From UBA2779 sp965232165 (GTDB lineage Bacteria; Spirochaetota; Spirochaetia; DSM-2461), in the NCBI GenBank assembly GCA_965232165.1, contig CBDDOY010000001.1:992001-1056000 (forward strand): a stretch of 64,000 nucleotides of DNA. Reading direction: 5' to 3'. The notes under the pieces were generated by a model. The model had not been told where the DNA came from and made no database searches. It saw only the letters and a list, made by a program, of their open reading frames with translations. Of the stretch, positions 26,247-35,487 are shown one piece after another; positions within the stretch are counted from its first letter, which is position 1, and every line of letters begins with the position of its first letter. The position numbers and the translations under genes were made by a program.

Positions 26247-27736
26247 AATTATCCCTTGGGACAAAAATACTCGGCTCCTTCGGAATCATCGTCTTCCTAG
26301 CACTGGGATTCTCCGTTGGGGCCGGAAACAAATTCGCCCGCAATGAATACAATGAATTTGCCGTTCGGCGGGATTTAGCCAGGGCCAGGGCCATGGCTCC
26401 CTATCTCAATGAATGGATACTCATGGCGACAGAGGCCGTTGCTCAGGGACTAAACCCCGAAGACATTCAAGCCGGACCCCTGCCTTTCATGAAGCTTTTC
26501 TGGGATGAGGATTTCTTTGAAGATGGAAACAGGCGCCATATACATGGACGGAATCATCATGCCAAGGGAAGAGAACCGCCCGTATTCGACAGGCTGTTGA
26601 TTACCGACCCCCGGGGACGGGTTTTGTTGAATACGATGGATATGAGCCCCAGTGAAATTCCGCTGTCTTCAGGGATAGCCATGAAAGACGGATCCGAAGT
26701 CATCGGCTATCTCTATGTTGGCAGCATGTTACCGGAATGGGGCGGGTCCGGGGATTTTTTCTTCCTTTACGATGCCAAAATCCGCACCTGGCTGTTTGCC
26801 ATGGCGGTTTTTCTTCTCGCTATATTTTTGGGAGTCCTGCTCACCCTGCACATCGTCGGTCCGGTAAAAACAATCAATCTTGCGGCCCATCAGGTGGAAC
26901 AGGGAATGCTGAATGTGAGAGTGCCTGATAGGAGACGGGATGAAATGGGCGACCTTGCACGGGGTTTTAACGCAATGACCGCCGCTCTGGAATCAGCAGA
27001 TATCCAGCGCAGACAGTTCATCGCCGATTCCGCCCACGAACTGAGGACACCGGTGAGCCTCATCCGCACCCGCATCGAAATGATGGAAGAAGGGGTCTAT
27101 TCCATGGACTCCGACGGATTAGCCGCCCTCGCAACAGAAACGGACCGCTTAGTGGGCTTAATTGAAGAACTCAAGATTCTTTCGTCTCTGGAGTCGCCTG
27201 ATTTCATCATGAGAACCGCCGAGGTGAATATTTCCGAGCTGGTGAGCCAGGCCGTCGAGTCCCGCAAACCGGCCGGAACACGGTTCGGTATCGATATAGA
27301 AACTCGGTTAAGTGCCGGTGATATCGTTATCCAGGCCAATGCCCAGCAGCTTCATCGATTGATAGACAATCTATTATCCAATGCCTTGCGCCATGCCAAG
27401 AGGCATGTCCGTATCGAATTGGAACAAAACGACGATAGCGGCATAGAAATTTGGGTGGAAGACGATGGGCCCGGCATTCCCGATGCACAGCGAGAGCAGA
27501 TATTCGAGCGGTTTTACCGACTGGATTCCTCAAGGAACCGAGACTCCGGCGGTACGGGACTGGGGCTGGCCATCTGCCGTGAGATTGTCAGGGCGCACGG
27601 CGGGAAGATCAGCGCCGGGGCATCATCCGGATTGAGCGGCGCATTAATTCATGTGGTTCTAAGGCCATTCAATTCTCATCTTCCTGGAAATCATAAAAGC
27701 GGGCCAGAACGAAGAGATAGTCCGAGAGCCGGTTGA
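26243..27736 (+). CDS. Membrane sensor histidine kinase with His-rich extracytoplasmic domain
   Basis: This 497-residue kinase is the partner of the preceding regulator. The N-terminal membrane segment is at ~8-27. The extracytoplasmic domain (~30-175) contains a charged, histidine-rich stretch (RRHIHGRNHHAKGREPP). A second membrane segment (~185-207) and a HAMP domain follow. The phospho-acceptor is in SAHELRTPVSLI, the N-box in LHRLIDNLLSNALRHA, then DDGPGIP and GGTGLGLAI. The His-rich sensor suggests detection of metal ions (inference). The 3' end overlaps the convergent adenosyltransferase gene by 68 bp. Confidence 0.92.
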   Translation: MKLSLGTKILGSFGIIVFLALGFSVGAGNKFARNEYNEFAVRRDLARARAMAPYLNEWILMATEAVAQGLNPEDIQAGPLPFMKLFWDEDFFEDGNRRHIHGRNHHAKGREPPVFDRLLITDPRGRVLLNTMDMSPSEIPLSSGIAMKDGSEVIGYLYVGSMLPEWGGSGDFFFLYDAKIRTWLFAMAVFLLAIFLGVLLTLHIVGPVKTINLAAHQVEQGMLNVRVPDRRRDEMGDLARGFNAMTAALESADIQRRQFIADSAHELRTPVSLIRTRIEMMEEGVYSMDSDGLAALATETDRLVGLIEELKILSSLESPDFIMRTAEVNISELVSQAVESRKPAGTRFGIDIETRLSAGDIVIQANAQQLHRLIDNLLSNALRHAKRHVRIELEQNDDSGIEIWVEDDGPGIPDAQREQIFERFYRLDSSRNRDSGGTGLGLAICREIVRAHGGKISAGASSGLSGALIHVVLRPFNSHLPGNHKSGPERRDSPRAG

Positions 27737-28214
27737 TAAATCTTTGCGCCGCAAAGAGGTGCTTCATCACCTGCTGACGGATCAGGCTGACCAGACGGCG
27801 TTCTGTTCGGCGACAAATCGCCCTGGCCACATCCGCACGCGCTCCGGCTTCGCTGCCGCCATAGGTGATGAAGCGGCCGGGCAAGTTCACCTTCTTCATG
27901 AAATCCAGTTGGAACCTCTCCAATGTGTCGATATCGGTTTCATCAATATCGGTAATGGTCTTGCAGCCGGAAGAGGAGAGCGGAACGGCTATCATGCCGC
28001 CAAGGTTGATGAGGCGCCGCTCAATCCAATCCAGTTCATCCCGCTGACGGATGCTCTCTTGACTAGCCTTAAGCATGCCCAGGGCGGCATGAAGTTCATC
28101 AATCTCGCCAAGTGTTTCGATGAAGATGTCGTCCTTAAACCGGCGAGAGCCATCGGCGAGGCTGGTTTTCCCTGAGTCTCCTCCACGGGTCGTGATACGG
28201 TCAAACTCAATCAT
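27669..28214 (-). CDS. PduO-type cob(I)alamin adenosyltransferase
   Basis: This 181-residue enzyme transfers the adenosyl group of ATP to cob(I)alamin to make adenosylcobalamin. The N-terminal TRGGDSGKTSLADGSR is the ATP-binding signature. GEIDELHAALGML, the YGGSEAGARADVARAICRRTERR block and C-terminal RFINRLSDYLFVLARFYD complete the family pattern. The ATG at 28214 gives the normal length; the frame is open further upstream but that part is unrelated. It overlaps the convergent kinase gene by 68 bp. Confidence 0.93.
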   Translation of the reverse strand: MIEFDRITTRGGDSGKTSLADGSRRFKDDIFIETLGEIDELHAALGMLKASQESIRQRDELDWIERRLINLGGMIAVPLSSSGCKTITDIDETDIDTLERFQLDFMKKVNLPGRFITYGGSEAGARADVARAICRRTERRLVSLIRQQVMKHLFAAQRFINRLSDYLFVLARFYDFQEDEN

Positions 28215-28529
28215 GATAGATACTTTAAGGCAGTCTGCCGATAATGAACAACACAAAATTGTCAGGCGGCCATGAATCAGACGATGACGACAATGGCCAT
28301 GATGCGTTGAAAATTTGATCTGCGTCCCTGCCTTATCTGAATCCACAAATTTCAGGATGCCCATTGTTCTCAAAGTATCCCCATTATTGAACATCAGCTC
28401 TTGAATTGGCCGGCATGAAGCAGATAAATTGGATGAATCGTCACTGAGAGCTTGGACAACCTCAATGAACGGTGCCCTGAAGCGGTATGGAAGCAGCCTG
28501 CGGCGAGAGGTTGGGGATTTTGCAAGGGA

Positions 28530-28641
28530 TATCTGCGTCAAGGCGGGGAACACCGCAGCGCACAGGCAGACCGGCCAAAGGCAGGCAGGCGGAAAAGACT
28601 GCATCAAGAAACAAACGGGATTTTTTCAAAGAGAGGCGCCC
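28530..28641 (-). repeat. Element B, degenerate partial copy upstream of a kinase gene
   Basis: TCAAGGCGGGGAACACCGCAGCGCACAGGCAG, AGGCAGGCGGAAAAGACTGCATC and AACGGGATTTTTTCAAAGAGAGGCGCC follow the element B pattern in reverse, with decay. It ends 15 bp before the GTG start of the next gene and therefore forms its leader. Confidence 0.65.
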
Positions 28642-28656
28642 CTTAGGGAATTTGTT

Positions 28657-29583
28657 GTGAGCAGCATACTCGTCATCAATCTTAATCCAACTTTTCAGCG
28701 AACCATTAGCCTCCCCAGACTAGACCGCGGGGAAGTGAACAGGGCTTCGCTGGCAAGGCTCGATATCGCCGGCAAAGGGGTGAATACCGCCCGGGTTATC
28801 CAACAGCTCGGCGGAGATGTCCGCCTTATCACCCATCTTGGCTCTGAGCGCAATATACTGCTTAACTTCTGCGCCCGTGAGAATCTGTCCATCCTCTGGG
28901 AGGCCAGTGAAGCCCGTATCAGAACTTGCGTCACACTTCTAGAAACCGCAACAGGCGAGATGACGGAGATAATCGAACCGTCCGATCCGGTGGAAGAAGA
29001 CGTGGTGAGGCGCATCAATGCGTTAGCGGCCAAGGAGATAGAAAACACAGACTGGCTCATCCTCACCGGCACAAGGGCGCCTGGGTATCCGGAAAATTTA
29101 TTCGCGGGCTTCTGCCGTCTGGCTCATGAGAAAGGGGTGAAAGTCGCAGTGGATTTTCAGGGACCAGAACTCCTTGAGTGCCTGAAAATCGGCATACACA
29201 CGGTGAAGATCAACCTAGTCGAGTTCACCCGCACTTTCCTGCCTGAATACGAAGCCAAGGAGGCCGAAGACCGTGCCCTCGTCAAGCCGGCGAGTCAGGC
29301 CATGCGGGAACTTTCACAAGGAGAAGGCTGTGCCTTCGTTGTTACGAGGGGCAGGCGTGATGTGCTCTTCGCCCAAGAGGGCCATCTACATACCCTTAGG
29401 CCGCCGCCGGTCAAGGCGGTCAACACAATAGGTTCCGGCGATGCCTTCATGGCCGGTATGACCTTTGCCCTCGCCGGCGGGGCTTCTCTCAGGGATGCAG
29501 TCGCCGAAGGCAGCAGATGCGGCTCTCTCAACGCAAGTCTCCTGCAGCCCGGGAGAATAAAAAAGCCCGATGATGGGGAATAG
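28657..29583 (+). CDS. PfkB-family sugar (phosphate) kinase, 1-phosphofructokinase/tagatose-6-P kinase-like
   Basis: This 308-residue kinase begins ILVINLNPTFQRTI and has GKGVNTARVIQQLG, the pattern of the 1-phosphofructokinase/LacC branch. The C-terminal NTIGSGDAFMAGMTFALA holds the catalytic aspartate. The substrate is probably a phosphorylated ketohexose. The frame is open further upstream through a degenerate repeat, so the GTG at 28657 is chosen, where the family homology begins. The neighbours are unrelated, so its pathway is unclear. Confidence 0.83.
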   Translation: MSSILVINLNPTFQRTISLPRLDRGEVNRASLARLDIAGKGVNTARVIQQLGGDVRLITHLGSERNILLNFCARENLSILWEASEARIRTCVTLLETATGEMTEIIEPSDPVEEDVVRRINALAAKEIENTDWLILTGTRAPGYPENLFAGFCRLAHEKGVKVAVDFQGPELLECLKIGIHTVKINLVEFTRTFLPEYEAKEAEDRALVKPASQAMRELSQGEGCAFVVTRGRRDVLFAQEGHLHTLRPPPVKAVNTIGSGDAFMAGMTFALAGGASLRDAVAEGSRCGSLNASLLQPGRIKKPDDGE

Positions 29584-30131
29584 CGCAAGTCTGTGAATTG
29601 CATGCAGACAGATAGCGGACATAACCAAATAATTCTCTATCCATCTGCATGATCTATGGATACTCAAGAAAAGCAGGTCTCGTTCTTTGCGCGGTGCTAT
29701 CCTCTGCTGTGCATTCCCAAAAACAGCTTGATTTTTTACCGTCAATAAGAGTATTTATGATTTCGACTGCCGAATAAATGCCCAAAACTCCAATATGCCG
29801 TTATCATGCTCCTGGAGAATTTCAAGATTCGGGAATTTATATGGCTGAGCGGGAAAAGATGAGAAAAGGATTCAGGCAGCCGCTTCAATTGGTATGCCGG
29901 CCGATATCAGAAAACTGATTCAATACGCTGGGAGTCAGGAATGACAGGAATCAGCCGGGCAGCTCGGCCTGGTTTTATGCTTCCCTGGATAACTGACCAT
30001 GGATTCCTGCAGGAACAGAGATGAGGCATTTCAAGCGAGTTATTCCAGGGGATATCCATGTCAAAATTCATAAACTGTCCGCACGCTTTACATTAGCACA
30101 TTTTATATATAGTATATAGGGAGGAGATACT
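29584..30131. other. Spacer with no recognisable gene; promoter of the osmoprotectant operon at its end
   Basis: No convincing reading frame or known repeat is seen on either strand through about 30080. At the end, TTTACA (30087-30092) and TAGTAT (30110-30115) or TATATA form a plausible promoter. GGGAGGAG just before the ATG at 30132 is a strong ribosome site. Confidence 0.5.
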
Positions 30132-31079
30132 ATGAAACGAAGATATGCACTAAGTTTATTCATTATGGCTGTGACTTCTATTATAGGCGATAACCTTTAT
30201 GCAAGAGGACAGGATGAGGCTTCCTCGGCAGGAACAATAACCATAGCGTCGAAGTTTGACACCGAAGGTGCGCTGCTGGGCAATGTAATGCGTTTTGTCC
30301 TGGAAGACGCCGGATTCGAGGTGATCGACAGAACCGAACTCGGTCCCACCGATGTAGTGCGCAAGGCGCTGGAAACAGGGGAAGTGGACATGTACCCCGA
30401 GTATACGGGAAATGGGAACTGGTTCTTCATGCCCAACGACTATGGGGATGATTGGTACAACAGAGAGGGCGCCTTGGCGGCGGTGCGCGAGCTGGACAGA
30501 ACTGCCTTCGATATTGTATGGCTGGAGCCTGCTCCGGCGAACAACACCTGGGCCATCGCTATCCGGAAAGACTTGGCAGAGAGCAAGGAATTGAAAACCA
30601 TGAGCGACTTCGCTGATTATGTGAATAATGGCGGCTATGTCAAGCTGGCCGGATCGGAAGAATTTGTCGGCAGACCGGATTCCCTTCCGGCGTTCCAAGA
30701 AGCATACGGCTTTCAACTCACACAAGACCAGTTGCTGGTGCTTTCAAGCGGCAATACCGCACTGACCGAACAGGCTGCCGCCAGGGGAACAGACGGTGTC
30801 AACGCCGCCATGGCCTATGGAACAGACGGGCCTCTAGCCGCCCTTGGACTCATAGTTTTGGAAGACAATCTCGGCGTGCAAATGGTTTATGAACCGGCTC
30901 CCCGGGTAAGAGCCGCCGTCTTGGCCGAGTACCCAGAAATAGAAACTTTGCTCAACCCGGTGTTCACATCAATGGATCTCGAAACCTTGCAAACACTGAA
31001 TGCCAAGATCGCCGTTGAAGGCATACCCTCAACCGATGTTGCCGCCCAATGGCTGCGAGAGAAGGGGTTCATTCCCTGA
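30132..31079 (+). CDS. Osmoprotectant ABC transporter, substrate-binding protein (YehZ/OsmF-like)
   Basis: This 315-residue periplasmic solute-binding protein belongs to the OpuAC/QAT group that binds glycine betaine, choline or related quaternary amines. A signal peptide is followed by TITIASKFDTEGALLGNVM, then the family blocks GEVDMYPEYTGNGNWFF and ALTEQAAARGTDGVNAAMAY. It is the first gene of a four-gene operon in the order of E. coli yehZYXW. The gene overlaps the permease start by 31 bp. Confidence 0.9.
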   Translation: MKRRYALSLFIMAVTSIIGDNLYARGQDEASSAGTITIASKFDTEGALLGNVMRFVLEDAGFEVIDRTELGPTDVVRKALETGEVDMYPEYTGNGNWFFMPNDYGDDWYNREGALAAVRELDRTAFDIVWLEPAPANNTWAIAIRKDLAESKELKTMSDFADYVNNGGYVKLAGSEEFVGRPDSLPAFQEAYGFQLTQDQLLVLSSGNTALTEQAAARGTDGVNAAMAYGTDGPLAALGLIVLEDNLGVQMVYEPAPRVRAAVLAEYPEIETLLNPVFTSMDLETLQTLNAKIAVEGIPSTDVAAQWLREKGFIP

Positions 31080-32227
31080 CTTCCTTAAGCCATCGCGGGA
31101 TTGATGTCTTTCCTCTTGCAGCCTTGGCCATCGGGGCTGTGTCGTTTCTTACCCCCTTTGCTGCCCTGAAGGAAAATAGGGTTGTGGACGGTCTGGCCGT
31201 AAGCGGTACGGCCTTGGCCGATCCTTATATCATTGTGCTTGCGGCCATTACGGCTATCTCTGTGGCCATTACGACTATCTATAGAAGGCGGCAGGCTGTT
31301 TACATCTTCTCAGGGCTGATATTCTTCTGGCTGAGCATAGCCTTGCTGGTGCGGGCAAATGCCCTCCTGGGAGAGGGCGCCGCCCCGAGAGTGAGTCCTC
31401 TTCTGGGTTTTTGGGGTTTACCGGCCGCGGCCTATATGCTCATCAGTCATGCCAGACTGAAACGGGGCAGAGGACGGCATGTCATATTGATTCTCGCTCT
31501 GATTCTTCCCGCAGTGATTATCCTTGCCGACGGCCGGGGGGCCTCCATATCCGTCGTAAGGGAATTTGCGTCCCGTCGGGATCGGTTCATAGAGGAGTAC
31601 CTGGTTCATCTTCGGCTCTTTTCCATTGCCGTCATGATTGCGGGTGTCATTGGGATACCATTGGGCATTCTGGCCTCTAATAGCAAGCGCCTAGCCGGTT
31701 TTCTTACGGCCTTCGTCGATGGTGCCCAGACTATCCCATCTATGGCATTGTTTGGGCTGCTGATGGCTCCATTGGCCCTGCTTTCCAGAACATTTCCCTT
31801 TCTGCGCAGCATGGGAATAAGCGGGGTGGGCACTGCGCCGGCTCTGATAGCCCTTACCCTTTATGCCTTGCTGCCGGTGGTGAGGAACACCATCGCCGGA
31901 CTGGATGGCGTATCGGAGGCGGTGCTGGATATTGGACGGGGAATGGGCATGTTACCGAAGCAGCTTTTTCTGAGGGTGAGGTGGCCCATGGCCCTGCCCT
32001 ATGTGTTAACGGGGTTACGCACCGCCTCTATACAGGCGGTGGGAAACACCGCAGTAGCGGCCCTCATCGGAGCAGGCGGCTTGGGAATCATGATATTTCA
32101 AGGTCTCGGACAGGCCGCTCCAGACCTGATACTATTGGGGGTGATTCCTCTCATCTTGCTGGCAGTGACTGTGGACAGGATATGGGGATGGCTTATAAAC
32201 CGGTTTGTATCAGCCGGTTTGAAGTAA
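31049..32227 (+). CDS. Osmoprotectant ABC transporter permease (YehY-like)
   Basis: This 392-residue inner-membrane permease has several N-terminal membrane segments (~20-165) that precede the standard binding-protein-dependent permease domain (~185-385). The ABC-interaction loop is near VLDIGRGMGMLPKQLFLRVR, and the NTAVAALIGAGGLGIMIFQG segment is typical of the QAT family. The ATG at 31049 overlaps the substrate-binding gene; a later non-ATG start near 31080 is possible. It is followed 1 bp later by the ATPase gene. Confidence 0.88.
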   Translation: MAAREGVHSLTSLSHRGIDVFPLAALAIGAVSFLTPFAALKENRVVDGLAVSGTALADPYIIVLAAITAISVAITTIYRRRQAVYIFSGLIFFWLSIALLVRANALLGEGAAPRVSPLLGFWGLPAAAYMLISHARLKRGRGRHVILILALILPAVIILADGRGASISVVREFASRRDRFIEEYLVHLRLFSIAVMIAGVIGIPLGILASNSKRLAGFLTAFVDGAQTIPSMALFGLLMAPLALLSRTFPFLRSMGISGVGTAPALIALTLYALLPVVRNTIAGLDGVSEAVLDIGRGMGMLPKQLFLRVRWPMALPYVLTGLRTASIQAVGNTAVAALIGAGGLGIMIFQGLGQAAPDLILLGVIPLILLAVTVDRIWGWLINRFVSAGLK

Positions 32228-32228
32228 G

Positions 32229-33197
32229 GTGATGAGCATGAAATTGGAATGGCAAAAAGTTAATAAGCACTATGGCCGGAAAAAGGCTGTGGACGAATTC
32301 AGTCTTGAAGTGAAAGCCGGGGAACTCCTGGTGCTTATCGGACCATCCGGTTGTGGTAAAACAACCTGTTTGAAAATGATTAATAGACTTGTCGAGCCTG
32401 ACGGCGGCGCCATCCTGATCAATGGAGAAAGCATATTCGGCATTCCTCTAGCGGAACACCGGCGGCGTATCGGCTACAGCATACAGCAGGTTGGACTATT
32501 TCCTCACATGAATGTCGCCGAGAACATTGCATCGGTACCGCGGCTGCTGAAGTGGGACAAGGAAATCATCGACAGGCGGGTGCGCGAACTCTTGAATCTG
32601 GTCGGCCTGCCCCCTGCGCAATACGCCGCGGCTTGGCCGAGCAAGCTTTCAGGAGGAGAGGCGCAACGGGTGGGGGTGGCGCGCTCCCTCGCCGCCGACC
32701 CGCCAGTCCTCCTCATGGACGAGCCCTTTGGCGCAGTCGATCCGCTCACTCGGGAGGTTCTCCAGCGGGAATTCCTACGCATCCAGTCAGAGGTTGGTAA
32801 AACGGTTGTCTTCGTGACCCACGATTTAGACGAAGCCGTACGGCTTGGGGATAGAATCGCCGTGATGAACGAAGGGAAACTGGTTTCGGTAGCAGTGCCC
32901 GAAACATTGCTTCTGGATACTAATCCTTTCATCAGGGATTTCACCGGTGACGACAGGGCATTAAGAAGGCTGGCACGCATACGCGTTGGGGAAATACAAA
33001 AAGATGTGCATCATCATTTTGCGGCCGCAGCATCCAGGCCGACCATAAGCAGCAACGCATCACTCAAAGACGCCTTGGCTCTCATGCTGGAGGAAGGGCT
33101 GTCCACTCTTGACGTGATCGATTCTTCCCGCACCATCATCGGCAAACTCACCATGGATGATCTAATCAGTAACGCGGGTATTTCGGAGGCATCATGA
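32229..33197 (+). CDS. Osmoprotectant ABC transporter ATP-binding protein (YehX/OpuCA-like)
   Basis: This 322-residue ATPase energises the transporter. Walker A is GPSGCGKTTCL, the signature is KLSGGEAQRVGVARSL, Walker B is VLLMDEPFGAVDP and the switch His is in FVTHDLDEAV. The C-terminal ~70 residues resemble one CBS-type module, which in OpuA-type systems can gate uptake according to ionic strength. GTG 32229, ATG 32232 and ATG 32238 are possible starts. It overlaps the next gene by 4 bp. Confidence 0.92.
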   Translation: MMSMKLEWQKVNKHYGRKKAVDEFSLEVKAGELLVLIGPSGCGKTTCLKMINRLVEPDGGAILINGESIFGIPLAEHRRRIGYSIQQVGLFPHMNVAENIASVPRLLKWDKEIIDRRVRELLNLVGLPPAQYAAAWPSKLSGGEAQRVGVARSLAADPPVLLMDEPFGAVDPLTREVLQREFLRIQSEVGKTVVFVTHDLDEAVRLGDRIAVMNEGKLVSVAVPETLLLDTNPFIRDFTGDDRALRRLARIRVGEIQKDVHHHFAAAASRPTISSNASLKDALALMLEEGLSTLDVIDSSRTIIGKLTMDDLISNAGISEAS

Positions 33198-33925
33198 GCC
33201 AGACGCGTTCTTTGGCGGGTCTTCTGATCAGTATAGTTTTCATGGCGATACTCTGCAGCCCCCAAGCGTTGCATCCTGTTCTTCAGACACTTTTTCCCCA
33301 GGCCGGGGAATGGGTTTTTCCGCGGGCAACTCTCATCAGGCTCACCATTCAGCATTTAACCCTCTCCCTAACCGCCGCAGGCATAGCCGCTCTCATCGGA
33401 ATCCTCCTCGCCATCACGGCCACCAGGAGGCATGGCCGGGCCTTCCTGCGGATGATACGTGATGTTTCCTCCCTTGCCCAAACCATTCCCCCGACTGCGG
33501 TGCTGGCACTGGCTATACCGTTCCTAGGGTTTGGATACAAGCCGGTTCTCCTGGCACTCGTGCTTTACAGCATACTCCCTGTACTCAACAACACACTGAC
33601 CGCACTTGAGTGTTTACCGAAACCCATACTGGAAGCGGCCCAAGCTATGGGGATGAAGTCCCTCCAGGTTCTCTTCCTCATTGAATTGCCGCTGGCCTTA
33701 CCGGCGATAGGAACAGGGATAAGAATCAGTGCGGTGATCAACATCGGCACAGCCACCATCGCCGCACTTGCAGGGGCAGGAGGGCTTGGCTCGCCTATTG
33801 TGGCCGGCCTAGTTCGAGACAACCCCGCATGGGTGTTCCAAGGAGCGGCATCTTCGGCCCTCCTCGCCCTGATTCTCAACGCCATTTTACTTAGGGTGGA
33901 AGTGAAACTGAACCCCGCAAAGTAG
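33194..33925 (+). CDS. Osmoprotectant ABC transporter permease (YehW-like)
   Basis: This 243-residue permease with about six membrane segments closes the operon. ILEAAQAMGMKSLQVLFLIE is the ATPase-coupling loop, and the TATIAALAGAGGLGSPIV segment is a family hallmark. It begins in a 4-bp ATGA overlap with the ATPase gene, implying equal production of both. Together the four genes encode one uptake system for compatible solutes. Confidence 0.9.
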   Translation: MSQTRSLAGLLISIVFMAILCSPQALHPVLQTLFPQAGEWVFPRATLIRLTIQHLTLSLTAAGIAALIGILLAITATRRHGRAFLRMIRDVSSLAQTIPPTAVLALAIPFLGFGYKPVLLALVLYSILPVLNNTLTALECLPKPILEAAQAMGMKSLQVLFLIELPLALPAIGTGIRISAVINIGTATIAALAGAGGLGSPIVAGLVRDNPAWVFQGAASSALLALILNAILLRVEVKLNPAK

Positions 33926-34150
33926 ACCTGTATCCCAATACCCCGTCAAGCATAGGTTCGCACTCTCTTTTTTCCGTAAGGAACGAGGGGGGACCCTTCT
34001 TTTTTCTTCTTGGCCCTTAGGTTAGAAATATGGCACTTGACTAATGTGTAATCCTGAATGAGCAGCATGAATAAACAGCCCTTGCCATTTTCTTTGAGAC
34101 ATCCTACAATACCGGCAGTTTGAATGCGAAACGGAGGGAGGTTCATCCCC

Positions 34151-34636
34151 ATGGCGCCCAATGAAGACAGAGACTCTATAATAGAAGATGAAATTCTCGC
34201 GAAATTTCTCGATAACGCCGCCGCCAAAGCAATGCGCAACATCGAAGAGCAGGGCTCCCTCAGCACGGAAGATGCTATCCCTTTGATGTTGAAATCGCAG
34301 TTCAACCACATTGCCCACTTGGATAAACAGATGGTCACCAAAGCCGAATTCCTTGAACTGAAAGAAGGGGTAAAAGACATGAAGGAACAAATGGTGACCA
34401 AAGTGGAGTTCAAGGGCTTAGAGAACAAGTTTCAGGGCTTAGAGAACAAGTTTCAGGGCTTAGAGAACAAGTTTCAGGGCTTAGAGAACAAGTTTCAGGG
34501 CTTTAAGGATCATTTCCAAGTTCTAAAAGACCAGTTCCAGGGCTTGAAGGATCAGTTCTCCTTTCTGAAATGGGTTATTGGCATCGGCTTTGTCATGCTG
34601 TTCGCCTTGAATCTCTACATCGTGTTCTTCAAATAG
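34151..34636 (+). CDS. Coiled-coil membrane-anchored protein, array copy 1
   Basis: This is a 161-residue protein. The N-terminal ~50 residues are helical and acidic (MAPNEDRDSIIEDEILAKFL). A coiled coil of exact heptads follows: four GLENKFQ repeats, then GFKDHFQ, VLKDQFQ and GLKDQFS. The C-terminal membrane anchor WVIGIGFVMLFALNLYIVFF ends in K, so most of the protein faces the cytoplasm. GGAGGGAGG lies 9 bp before the ATG. Unlike the later copies it keeps a 20-residue block (AEFLELKEGVKDMKEQMVTK) and a unique upstream region, so it is probably the ancestral copy. The function is unknown. Confidence 0.8.
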   Translation: MAPNEDRDSIIEDEILAKFLDNAAAKAMRNIEEQGSLSTEDAIPLMLKSQFNHIAHLDKQMVTKAEFLELKEGVKDMKEQMVTKVEFKGLENKFQGLENKFQGLENKFQGLENKFQGFKDHFQVLKDQFQGLKDQFSFLKWVIGIGFVMLFALNLYIVFFK

Positions 34637-34869
34637 CAGAGAGCCTTTCCTCTATCCTGTATATTCTGCGGCGAGTCATTCATTATATGAAAGACTTCTC
34701 AGGCCGCAATCGGTGTCTTTCAGTCAGACGAAATTCCGCGTCTGAAGCAGTGTCCGCTTTGGAATAGGCCGATTATAAGCAATGCGGGCCGCCCGCCTCC
34801 TTGCCATTTTTTTTGAGACATCCTACAATACCGGCAGTTTGAATGCGAAACAGAGGGAGGTTCATCCCC

Positions 34870-35253
34870 ATGGCGCCCAATGAAGACAGAGATTCTATAA
34901 TAGAAGATGAGATTCTCGCGAAATTTCTCGACAACGCCGCCGCCAAAGCAATGCGCAACATCGAAGAGCAGGGCTCCCTCAGCACGGAAGATGCTATCCC
35001 TTTGATGTTGAAATCGCAGTTCAACCACATTGCCCACTTGGAGAAACAGATGGTCACCAAAGTGGAATTCAAGGGCTTAGAGAACAAGTTTCAGGGCTTA
35101 GAGAACAAGTTTCAGGGCTTTAAGGATCATTTCCAAGTTCTAAAAGACCAGTTCCAGGGCTTGAAGGATCAGTTTTCCTTTCTGAAATGGGTTATTGGCA
35201 TCGGCTTTGTCATGCTGTTCGCCTTGAATCTCTACATCGTGTTCTTCAAATAG
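34870..35253 (+). CDS. Coiled-coil membrane-anchored protein, array copy 2
   Basis: This 127-residue paralogue is nearly identical to copy 1 but lacks the 20-residue block, which lies between two near-identical VTK-coding direct repeats. It has two GLENKFQ heptads instead of four, then the same GFKDHFQ, VLKDQFQ and GLKDQFS heptads and membrane anchor. Its ~230 bp upstream region is shared with copies 3-5 and repeats the 3' flank of copy 1. Confidence 0.8.
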   Translation: MAPNEDRDSIIEDEILAKFLDNAAAKAMRNIEEQGSLSTEDAIPLMLKSQFNHIAHLEKQMVTKVEFKGLENKFQGLENKFQGFKDHFQVLKDQFQGLKDQFSFLKWVIGIGFVMLFALNLYIVFFK

Positions 35254-35487
35254 CAGAGAGCCTTTCCTCTATCCTGTATATTCTTGCGGCGAGTCATTCA
35301 TTATATGAAAGACTTCTCAGGCCGCAATCGGTGTCTTTCAGTCAGACGAAATTCCGCGTCTGAAGCAGTGTCCGCTTTGGAATAGGCCGATTATAAGCAA
35401 TGCGGGCCGCCCGCCTCCTTGCCATTTTTTTTGAGACATCCTACAATACCGGCAGTTTGAATGCGAAACAGAGGGAGGTTCATCCCC

